A stretch of 64,000 nt of DNA from Oscillospiraceae bacterium (GTDB lineage: Bacteria > Bacillota > Clostridia > Saccharofermentanales > Saccharofermentanaceae), in the NCBI GenBank assembly GCA_900176545.1, contig FWXP01000001.1, positions 620,001 to 684,000 of the forward strand. Direction: 5' to 3'. Shown one piece after another: positions 42,940-51,800 of the stretch; position 1 is the stretch's first letter; each line of letters opens with the position of its first letter. The notes beneath the pieces are model-generated. The model saw only the letters and a program-made list of their open reading frames with translations. It did no database searches and was not told where the DNA came from. The position numbers and the translations under genes are program-made.

Positions 42940-43364
42940 TATTGAACACCTCCGCTTACTGTCATCTTAGCCTTGATCGCACTGATGACATCGTTAAAGA
43001 TATCAAGCGACTTAGCACCCGTTCTGGGGAAATTAGCCAGATACTTGAGCCCGCCTGTCGTCTCTACCGCAAGAGTAAACTGCTCGAATTCGTACTCAGT
43101 CCTTACGATACATGTTCTGTAGACATTAGTGATAGTTGAGATAGGAATGATCACAACTTCACCTGCGATTCCGATCCTTGAGTAGCAGACAAAAGAATCC
43201 GTTACCATCATCCTGAACTTGGGGAATTCCATCGCCGTACTGTTAGCGGCCTCCGCCCTTGCTGCATCCAGATAAGATGCGGACGCGGGATCCTTAAGAA
43301 GCTTCTCGAGCTTTTTGACATTCTTCGGACTGTCGTCCAAGATCAAGTCTTTTACACCTTTCAT
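42939..43364 (-). CDS. Unknown cytoplasmic protein, possibly PH-like
   Basis: 141 residues with no signal or membrane segment. A charged helix (about 1-45) is followed by alternating beta strands (FRMMVTDSFVCYS, GEVVIIPISTITNVY, EYEFEQFTLAVETTGG) and a C-terminal helix (SLDIFNDVISAIKAKM). The strand pattern with a closing helix resembles a PH-type fold, but I cannot place it in a family. It is coupled to the zinc-ribbon gene after it. GGGAGAAA precedes ATG 43364. Confidence 0.65.
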   Translation of the reverse strand: MKGVKDLILDDSPKNVKKLEKLLKDPASASYLDAARAEAANSTAMEFPKFRMMVTDSFVCYSRIGIAGEVVIIPISTITNVYRTCIVRTEYEFEQFTLAVETTGGLKYLANFPRTGAKSLDIFNDVISAIKAKMTVSGGVQ

Positions 43365-43549
43365 ACATTTTCTCCCATTGTTTATTGATCAGTTCGTAAC
43401 CTCACGGATTCGATTATAGCATTTTTACATGTATCATTTGGTAAAAAGATGTGACGACTTTGTCACTTACAGAAATGTTCTTCAATCGACACACATACGG
43501 GAAAATGCTAACATAACGACCGTTATACAGTGATACTCGGGAGGATCCT

Positions 43550-44551
43550 ATGAAAGATAACTTAATAAAGAAGATAATATCAGTAATATTGATAACGGCA
43601 ATGATGGTGCCGGCCATATGTTCATGCTCGTCCAAAAAGAATGGAGCTCAGATCCCATTCCGCTTCGCATCTGCAGAAGAAGGAAAGGAACTGATGAGTT
43701 CAAATACCGAATACTACGATCAGTGTTCAGAGAACGATATAGAATTCAGGCTTAGGAAGTCCGGTGGTACGACGGATGAACTGATAGAAGCTTCCACGGT
43801 CGAAGTCAGGGATTTTACCAGGTTCGAGAAGCGCTATATCTCAGACCGTATCAACGATATGGAGAAATTCCTGGACAAGAACGGGTACGTACTTCCGCAG
43901 ATCGATGAGATCGTCTTCATAAAGACAGATATGACAGTTGAAGGATCCGCTTCAGGTTATACACACGGAACACAGATCTATCTCGGCAGCGCTACATTAG
44001 GCGTAAATGCTCTTCTTTTCTTCATGCCTGATTGCACCGCAAATATCGAAAACCTCTTGTGGCACGAGCTTTTCCACTGTCTTACGAGATGCAATCCCGA
44101 ATTCAGAGCGCAGATGTATTCTCTCATACACTTTACTGTAACGGATCATGATTTTGAGATCCCGCCCTCTGTCATGGAATATTACATAAGCAACCCTGAC
44201 GTCGAACATCATGATTCATATGCAACATTTATCATCGACGGACAGGAGACAGATTGCTTTACCGTTTTTATAACAACGAAGCACTACGACGAAGTTCAAA
44301 GTGATTTCTTCAGTTGTAACACCACGGCTCTGGTTCCAATAGACGGAAGTGATATCTATTATACCCCTGATCAGGCTTCGAACTTTGATGAGGTATTCGG
44401 CACAAATAATACCTATGTGGTAGATCCGGAAGAATGTATGGCAACTAACTTTGCGGATGCCATGACTTACGGAATGGACGGAAGGGACGGCAACGGATAT
44501 CCCAACCCCGAGATAATCGAAGGCATATTAGATATAATGAGCGGCAACTGA
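43550..44551 (+). CDS. Lipoprotein with HExxH zinc-protease motif
   Basis: 333 residues. Signal peptide with lipobox ending at Cys26 (AICSC). The zinc motif WHELFHCL (His172, Glu173, His176) is followed about 118 residues later by DPEECMATNF (Glu294/295), which could supply the third ligand, as in gluzincins. The protein is probably anchored outside the membrane. I recognise no named peptidase family. A strong GGGAGGATC site precedes the ATG. It is monocistronic, and its stop abuts the convergent SanA-like gene. Confidence 0.75.
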   Translation: MKDNLIKKIISVILITAMMVPAICSCSSKKNGAQIPFRFASAEEGKELMSSNTEYYDQCSENDIEFRLRKSGGTTDELIEASTVEVRDFTRFEKRYISDRINDMEKFLDKNGYVLPQIDEIVFIKTDMTVEGSASGYTHGTQIYLGSATLGVNALLFFMPDCTANIENLLWHELFHCLTRCNPEFRAQMYSLIHFTVTDHDFEIPPSVMEYYISNPDVEHHDSYATFIIDGQETDCFTVFITTKHYDEVQSDFFSCNTTALVPIDGSDIYYTPDQASNFDEVFGTNNTYVVDPEECMATNFADAMTYGMDGRDGNGYPNPEIIEGILDIMSGN

Positions 44552-45259
44552 TCAATCGAGCGTAACTTCGCCGCTCCCTGCTATATCTATGGTATCTCCC
44601 AAGTAAGTAGGCTCAGGCTTAAATAACGAATAGAAGAAGTCCTTGGACCTTGCCAGGATCTCCCTGCAATCCCAGTAGAACTGCTTGGTGAAGACATGAC
44701 CGGTAGCTTCTACGCCGCAGCATTTGATACCGAGAGATCTGGCATCGTATAGTGCTCTGTAGAGATGGTATTCCTGAGTTACGATGACTGCCGTGTCTAT
44801 GCCGAATATCTCCTTGGCGCGGTACATGGTCTCATATGTGGAAAAACCCGCATGATCCATAAAGATGTCTTCTGAGGGAACACCTCTGTCTATGGCATAC
44901 TGGCGCATGACCGCGACTTCGTTATAGTTTTCCCTGCCGTGATCGCCGCTCATCAGGATCTTGGGGGCCACTTTGGCATTCGTATAAAGCTCTATGGCGG
45001 CATCGAGCCTGTCAGATAAAAGTGCTGTCGGAGTATCTCCTATCACTCCGCAGCCTAATACGATTATGGCTTCGATATCTTCCCCCTCCAGCTGAGAAAG
45101 ATCCTCAGATGAACAGATGCTGTTCTTGTCGTACATATAAGGATCACTGGACAATACTACTGTCAGATTCAAGACCGTCAGGAGCAAAGCAGTAACAACG
45201 CCGGCAATGACTAAGATCTTAAATGATTTTCTAAGGATATCCTTAATCTTCAAGATCAT
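44552..45259 (-). CDS. SanA/YdcF-like DUF218 membrane protein
   Basis: 235 residues. One N-terminal span (about 13-33), then the DUF218 domain: IIVLGCGV, LSDRLDAAIELY, ILMSGDHGRENYNEVAVMRQYAIDRGVP, DHAGFSTYETMYRAKEIF, VTQEYHLYRAL. Family members affect envelope permeability and vancomycin tolerance in E. coli (SanA) and are thought to act on lipid-linked or cell-wall sugars; the exact reaction is not known. It overlaps the preceding membrane-protein gene by 17 bp. Confidence 0.88.
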   Translation of the reverse strand: MILKIKDILRKSFKILVIAGVVTALLLTVLNLTVVLSSDPYMYDKNSICSSEDLSQLEGEDIEAIIVLGCGVIGDTPTALLSDRLDAAIELYTNAKVAPKILMSGDHGRENYNEVAVMRQYAIDRGVPSEDIFMDHAGFSTYETMYRAKEIFGIDTAVIVTQEYHLYRALYDARSLGIKCCGVEATGHVFTKQFYWDCREILARSKDFFYSLFKPEPTYLGDTIDIAGSGEVTLD

Positions 45260-45581
45260 CCTTCTCCTGTTCCTTGGATATCTCGGCTCGAAGCTTATCC
45301 ATATGCTTTACCAGCCAGTTGATCATACATACGGAAAAGATGAATATTCCGAGCATCACGAATTCGGATATGAATACGAACTGTACGGGAAGCTCCGATA
45401 CCTTAAGATAAAGTATAGCTACCAGAACCGTTCCTGATACGTAAACACCTGCCGCGGCGATCATATACTTGCGGAAAGGAGACCTGAAGAATCCTTTTCC
45501 GTCAAAGGATATCGCAAGAAGAGCAGCTATGCTCAGTACTACAAAGATCAATGATGTGATAGTCCCTACATTAAAGATCAT
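45243..45581 (-). CDS. Small three-span membrane protein of unknown function
   Basis: 112 residues. Spans at about 6-25, 37-60 and 68-90, then a charged Lys/Glu C-terminal tail. I recognise no family. It overlaps coaE by 4 bp (ATGA) upstream and the SanA-like gene by 17 bp downstream, so all three are co-translated. Confidence 0.7.
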   Translation of the reverse strand: MIFNVGTITSLIFVVLSIAALLAISFDGKGFFRSPFRKYMIAAAGVYVSGTVLVAILYLKVSELPVQFVFISEFVMLGIFIFSVCMINWLVKHMDKLRAEISKEQEKDDLED

Positions 45582-46186
45582 ATCCTTATACCTCTCTCAT
45601 GCAGCTGTGACACGATAAGTGCTTCAACTTTCTCCTTCAGTTCATCTACGCTTCCCGAATTATCGATAACATGATCTGCCAGTTCAGAATACTCCTCATC
45701 GGTCATCTGAACCGCAATCCTTCTCTTGGCATCTTCGATATCCATGCCTCTGTCTACGAGCCTTCGAAGCCTTACGCTCTCATCACATGTTACCGTCCAT
45801 ATCTGATTGCAGTGATCAACGAACCCCTTCTGCACAGGGATCGGTACATCGAGGATCACACACTTTGTCTTCTTAGCTCTTTCCTTCTCCAGCTGCTCGT
45901 CCATATAGATAAATACATACTTATGGATTATGGCAGAGAGAAGATCCAGCTTCTTGTTATCGTTAAATACTACGGAAGATACGAATCTTCTGTTCATGGA
46001 ACCGTCAGCAGATACCGACCTGTTGCCGAACACTTCGCGTATCTCGTCGATGGCGATGCCTCCCGCTGCGGTAACGTCACGTGATATCTGATCGGCGTCA
46101 AGCACAAGAAGTCCGCGATCCCTTAAGATACCGCTTACCGTGCTCTTTCCGCTTCCGATGCCTCCTGTAATACCAAGTACGAACAT
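45578..46186 (-). CDS. coaE: Dephospho-CoA kinase
   Basis: 202 residues. It phosphorylates the ribose 3'-OH of dephospho-CoA, the last step of CoA synthesis. P-loop GGIGSGKST (8-16), DADQISRD (31-38), the lid region (RLVDRGMDIEDAKRRIAVQM) and the adenine-binding VIDNSG are all visible. Length is normal. GAGGTGAG precedes ATG 46186. It lies 14 bp after polA, a common neighbour in Firmicutes. Confidence 0.96.
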   Translation of the reverse strand: MFVLGITGGIGSGKSTVSGILRDRGLLVLDADQISRDVTAAGGIAIDEIREVFGNRSVSADGSMNRRFVSSVVFNDNKKLDLLSAIIHKYVFIYMDEQLEKERAKKTKCVILDVPIPVQKGFVDHCNQIWTVTCDESVRLRRLVDRGMDIEDAKRRIAVQMTDEEYSELADHVIDNSGSVDELKEKVEALIVSQLHERGIRI

Positions 46187-46200
46187 CTTCTTCTCACCTC

Positions 46201-48879
46201 TTACTTAGCTTCAAGCCAATTGCTTCCGCAGTGTACATCTGCCACCAGCGGCACAGCCAGCCTGATAGCATCTTCCATCTCCCTCTTGAGGATAACGGAG
46301 ACCTTATCTCCCATTTCTACGGGACATTCTACTATCAATTCATCGTGCACCTGCATGACGAGCTTCGCTTCAGGTGCTTCGTCTTTCAAGGCCTTATAGA
46401 CCTTATTCATAGCGATCTTTATGATATCAGCAGCCGTGCCCTGAACAGGCGTGTTCATAGCTGCACGAAGGCCGAAGTTCCTGATATTCCTGTTCTGGGA
46501 AGACAGCTCGACGAGATTTCTTCTTCTGCCGAACATCGTCTCCACATAGCCCTTCTTCTCGCCTAATTCCTTAAGTCCGTCGAGGAATCCCGTGATACCC
46601 GGGAACTGTTCACCATAGGACTTTATAAGGTCACCTGCCTCCTTGTAGGAGATCTTAAGGTCCTGGGCAAGACCATACTCGGATATACCATATACGATAC
46701 TGAAGTTGACAGTCTTTGCAGCAGCCCTCTGAGCGGAAGTAACATCTTCCTCGGATACACCAAAGACCTTCATGGCTGTCCTCTTATGGATATCCGCTCC
46801 GTCGATGAACGCCTCTGTCATGGTCTCATCCTTACTCATGGCAGCCAGAAGCCTGAGCTCGATCTGGGAATAATCGGCATCTACCAGCATCTGTCCTTCG
46901 GGCACCGTAAAGCACTCCCTGATCCTGGCTCCTTCAGAGGACCTTACGGGAATATTCTGAAGGTTAGGCTCTGTGGAAGATAACCTTCCGGTATTAGTCA
47001 TCGCCTGAGTAAACGTAGTCCTTATCCTGCCGTCTTCTTCGATCTTATCCTGAAGACCTACCGCATATGTTGAATCGAGCTTGGAAAGAGCCCTGAACTC
47101 GATTATGTCCTCGATCACGGGATGAAGTCCCACAAGACCGTTAAGAACGTCTATGGACGTAGAATATACTCCCGTTTTTCCCTTCTTGCCGTGAGGAAGA
47201 CCCAGCTTATCTTCATCGAATAATATCTCTGCCAATTGCTTTGGAGAAGAGATATTGAAGTCATATCCCGTCTCTTCGCATATCTTGCTCTCCAGTTCCT
47301 TGAGCCTTGAAGCGAATTCCTCATGAAGCGCGGATAATCTCTCACCGGAGACGTACATGCCGTTTCTTTCGATGGCATCAAGTGTAACCACCAGCGGGAA
47401 CTCAATCTCATAAAGGAGCTGCTCCTTCTTGCCTTCGGTAATGAGCGTTCTTATACGCTTTGCCATGGCAAGGGTGAGCAGGAGCTTATGAGCTGCGATC
47501 CTTATCTTATCGTTTATCTCATCCTGGCTCTCGCCGAAGAGCTGCGCCGTAAGGTCCAGCTGCTTGGGACCTTCAGCATCTTCATCGATAGGATAAGGCG
47601 TATGAAAAAGGCTCTCGTAGAGTCTTCTGGCATCAGGTCTGCTGCCGTCAATGAGATTAAATACATAACCTGCGATGGCAACGTCGAAGATGCTCTCCAC
47701 GGGAAGAGCCCTGCTCATCACCTTGGACTTCTCCTTATAATCGAAAGCGACTGGAACTATATCAGAACTGAACTTATCGTAAAGAAGATCAGGCTCGGTC
47801 ACGTATACGACCCCGCTGCCCTCAAATGCAACAAGAGCCTTATCCTCGACAAAGTCTACTGCAACGAATCCGTCTTTCTTCACCTCGAAAGGCTCGTAGG
47901 AGAGCTCCATAGAAGAAACAACAGCATCAGTCTCGGAGATGATCTTAGCTATCTGAGGATCTTCATCCTCGGAAGGACCTTGTACTGTCGTCTTCATACC
48001 GTCAAGACCGAGCTTCTTGGTGACCTGCTTCAGGGAAAGTGAGTAGAGCCTGTCATGAAGCCCCTGTCTGTCCTTTATATCCTCGAAAGAGGTCTTCTCC
48101 GTACCGAAAGGAACGGGAACATAACGGTCTATGGTACAAAGCTTCAGGTTAAGATTGAGAAGCTCACGTGATGCCTTTACCCTCTCGCATAGTGCGGGAG
48201 TAAGTTCATCCGCATGCTCATATACTCCGTCTACGCTGCCGTACTGAGCTATAAGCTTGAAAGCAGTCTTCTCTCCTACCTTCTCTACGCCCTTGATGTT
48301 ATCGGAATTATCTCCCATAAGGGCTTTAACATGAACGAATACATTGGGATCAACGCCGTAAGTCTCTTCGAAGAGCTCCTTGGTATAGAGTACTCTCGGC
48401 GGCTTATTCTTGCCGCTTTGAGGCATTATGACCTTGACTCTGTCACTTATGAGCTGGAAGTCATCGTGGTCACCCGAGAGGATATATACCTCATCTCCGG
48501 CTTCCTCGCCAATCCTGGAAAGCGTACCGATAAGATCGTCCGCCTCATAGCCTTCCATCTCCATACGGGATATTCCCGCAAGGTCAAGAAGTTCCTTGAT
48601 GACAGGCATCTGAGCAGAGAGCTCAGGGGGCATTCCCTTTCGCTGGGCCTTATATTCAGCGCTCATCTTATGTCTGAAGGTAGGCGCCTTCAGATCGAAT
48701 AGAACGCATATATCCGTAGGCTTATACTCATCCTTTACGGACAGCAATGTATTAAAGAAGCCGTTCAAGGCACCTGTGGGAGTACCGTCAGGAGCCATCA
48801 TGGGAGCTCGTCCTATGACTGCATAGAACGCTCTGTTCATTATCGAATTGCCGTCTACAAGAAGGATGCGCTTGCTCAT
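46201..48879 (-). CDS. polA: DNA polymerase I, 3'-5' exonuclease site degenerate
   Basis: 892 residues. N-terminal 5' nuclease (about 1-290; DGNSIMNRAFYA, DLKAPTFRHK, EADDLIGTL, LSGDHDDFQL). The 3'-5' exonuclease-like domain (about 310-480) lacks the DxE metal ligands: the expected site reads FVAVDFVEDKALVAF. The polymerase domain has motif A DYSQIELRLLA, motif B RAAAKTVNFSIVYGIS and motif C VHDEL. Used for Okazaki fragment processing and gap repair. It is coupled to the activase gene by a 4-bp overlap and followed by coaE. Confidence 0.97.
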   Translation of the reverse strand: MSKRILLVDGNSIMNRAFYAVIGRAPMMAPDGTPTGALNGFFNTLLSVKDEYKPTDICVLFDLKAPTFRHKMSAEYKAQRKGMPPELSAQMPVIKELLDLAGISRMEMEGYEADDLIGTLSRIGEEAGDEVYILSGDHDDFQLISDRVKVIMPQSGKNKPPRVLYTKELFEETYGVDPNVFVHVKALMGDNSDNIKGVEKVGEKTAFKLIAQYGSVDGVYEHADELTPALCERVKASRELLNLNLKLCTIDRYVPVPFGTEKTSFEDIKDRQGLHDRLYSLSLKQVTKKLGLDGMKTTVQGPSEDEDPQIAKIISETDAVVSSMELSYEPFEVKKDGFVAVDFVEDKALVAFEGSGVVYVTEPDLLYDKFSSDIVPVAFDYKEKSKVMSRALPVESIFDVAIAGYVFNLIDGSRPDARRLYESLFHTPYPIDEDAEGPKQLDLTAQLFGESQDEINDKIRIAAHKLLLTLAMAKRIRTLITEGKKEQLLYEIEFPLVVTLDAIERNGMYVSGERLSALHEEFASRLKELESKICEETGYDFNISSPKQLAEILFDEDKLGLPHGKKGKTGVYSTSIDVLNGLVGLHPVIEDIIEFRALSKLDSTYAVGLQDKIEEDGRIRTTFTQAMTNTGRLSSTEPNLQNIPVRSSEGARIRECFTVPEGQMLVDADYSQIELRLLAAMSKDETMTEAFIDGADIHKRTAMKVFGVSEEDVTSAQRAAAKTVNFSIVYGISEYGLAQDLKISYKEAGDLIKSYGEQFPGITGFLDGLKELGEKKGYVETMFGRRRNLVELSSQNRNIRNFGLRAAMNTPVQGTAADIIKIAMNKVYKALKDEAPEAKLVMQVHDELIVECPVEMGDKVSVILKREMEDAIRLAVPLVADVHCGSNWLEAK

Positions 48880-51800
48880 TTCTTCTCCTCTTTTGCCATC
48901 TGGCTGTTATGTACTGCGTGTGCCGTAGATATCATGAGCTTGATACGGTTCAGCTGGTTAGCCTCCGAAGCACCCGGATCGTAGTCGATGGGGATGATAT
49001 TGCTCATGGGATACTGGCGGCGAAGCTCCTTGATCATGCCCTTACCCGTAACATGGTTAGGAAGACATGCGAAAGGCTGTGCGCATATGATGTTGGGCAC
49101 GCCGTCCTGGATGAGCTCTATCATCTCTGCCGTAAGGAACCAGCCCTCACCGCAGAAGTTACCGCAGCTTAATACCGTAGATGACTTCTGTGCGAGCTCC
49201 TCGATCCTCTCGGAGAGCATGAACTTGCCGTTTGTAGCCTTAAATGCTTCATTGACGGGCTTTCTGAATCCCTCAAGGAGCTCGATGACATTCTTGTTGA
49301 TAAATGCCGTCTTCTTGGATCTTCCGAGATTCTGTGAAGCCCATACGGGGTTATAGCAGCAGTACAGGAAGAAGTCGAGTACTCCGGGCAGCACTGCCTC
49401 ACATCCTTCTGCCTCGATAACGTCTACCGCGTTGTTGTTCGCATCGGGATGGAACTTAACGAGGATCTCACCTACAAGTCCTACACGGGGCTTTCTGGGG
49501 ATATCAAGGAGCGGGAGCTTATCGAACTTCTCTACCGCGAACTTAACAAACTTCTTATAGCTCTTGATCGTAGGGATATTCTCGAGATCTACTCCGATAT
49601 CAGCAAGGCAGTCTCTGATCTTCTTCTTCTCCTCCGGGCTCTTCTCCCAATAGTTATTGGGCATTACTTCGTCATATCTCTTTGTAAGATCGTCAGCGAA
49701 TTCGGATCTGTTGAACATCTTCCTTCCGATCCTGTTGATATACATGTAGAGCGCATTAGCCGAGCCCGGTACCTTCTCATAAGGTCTGGTACGAAGGAGC
49801 AATGTGCTGAGCATATCGCCTGCGCAAAGTGCCCTTACCGCATTAAGGAGCATGGAAGGCGTATACTTAAGGCCCTCGTTCTTCTCGAACTGCTGAGCAG
49901 AGATAGCTATAACGGGAATCTGAGGATAGCCTGCTTCCTTCAATGCCTTACGAAGGAAAGCTACATAGTTGGTAGCACGGCAGCCGCCTCCTGTCTGCGT
50001 GATAGCAAGGGTAACATTCTCGGGGTCGACTTCACCGCTCAGGATAGCATTTATCATCTGACCGACTACTACGATAGAGGGGAAGCATGCATCGTTATTA
50101 ACGAACTTGAGTCCGCATTCGATATCCTCACGCGTAGCCTGCTTTAGGAGTTTCATCCTGTAACCGCCGCTCCTGAATACGCTCTCTACCAGATCGAACT
50201 GGATAGGAGCCATCTGAGGTGCGATTATCGTGTGCTTAGCCTTGTTCTCCTTAGTGAACTCTACGCGCTTTAATGTATATGCTGCGTCGTCTGCCTTAGG
50301 CTTCTTGGGAAGATTGCCTGTAAGAGCCATCTGCTCACGCTCTTCCATAGCTACTACGAGAGATCTCATACGGATCCTTGCGGCACCGAGGTTAGATACT
50401 TCATCGATCTTAAGGAGAGTATAGAGCTTACCTGAAGATTCCAGGATCTCCTGGACCTGATCAGACGTAACGGCATCAAGTCCGCAGCCGAAGCTGGTGA
50501 GCTGAACGAGCTCGAGGTTAGGCTGCGTGATAACGAACGCTGCAGCTTCGTAAAGTCTTGTATGGTACATCCACTGATCGATTACACGGATAGGACGCTG
50601 AAGCCTTCCGGGGGTAGCTACGGAATCCTCTGTAAGGACACCGAGGCCAAGCTGATTGATCATCTCGGGAATACCGTGATGGATCTCGGGATCGCAGTGA
50701 TAAGGACGGCCTGAGAGTACGATACCCTTAAGGCCCTTCTTATTCATCTCCTCGATCATCTCCTGTCCCTTTTTCCTGATATCCTCCTTGAAGGCTGCAT
50801 ATTCTTCAGCGCCTGCGGCAACAGCCTGCTTTACCTCATATTCCGTTACATCGAGATACGAGAAAGTCTCTACGAGCGTCTTTGCTACAGTATCAAGGTC
50901 ATCTAATGGCATGAAGGGATTTAAGAACCTGATATCCTTTTCCTTGATATTCTCGACATTGTTCCTGATGACTTCAGGATAGGAGCATACGATAGGACAG
51001 TTATAGTGGTTACCTGAACCCGAGTTCTCATTTCTCTCATAAGGGATATCGGGATAGAATATCGTCTTTATGCCCCTTGAGATAAGATTCTCGATATGAC
51101 CGTGTGCCAGCTTAGCGGGATAGCATACGCTCTCCGAAGGAATCGTCTCCATACCCTTCTCAAAGAGAGCATGTGTAGATCTTGCGGATATCATTACCCT
51201 GAATCCGAGCTTGGTAAGAACGGTAAACCAGAAAGGATAGTTCTCATACTGGTTAAGTACCCTGGGGATACCGATAACGCCTCTCTTGGCGTCTTTCTCG
51301 GCCAAAGGCTTATAGTGGGCAAATGTCCTCTCGTACTTCCACTTGAACATGTTGGGCAGCTCGTTCTTGGAAGCTTCTGTCTCAAGGCCTACGCTCTCAC
51401 CCTTCTCGCATCTGTTACCGGATACGAATCTCTTGCCGTTGGAGAAAGTAGCAATAGTAAGGCGGCAGTGATTACCGCAGTAAGGACACTGTGTGTTCTC
51501 GCTCTCCATCTCGAACTTATCGAGCTCGCTCTCGGGAAGGATAGTAGACGCCTCGGAAGCATCGGCGAACTTGGTCTTAGCTATAAGAGCCGCACCGAAA
51601 GCACCCATCAAGCCTGCGACATTGGGACGGATGACTTCTCTTTCCGATACGATCTCAAAGCAGCGAAGGATAGCATCGTTAAGGAATGTACCGCCCTGAA
51701 CGACGATATTCTTACCGAGCTGCTCGGTATCTCTTATCTTGATGACCTTGTAGAGCGCATTACGAACAACGGAATAGGAAAGACCTGCGGAGATATCTCC

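Noticed and set aside
43450-43470. GTGAC-N6-GTCAC inverted repeat upstream of the zinc-motif lipoprotein
   Set aside because: Only 5-bp arms, far from any recognisable promoter; expected often by chance.
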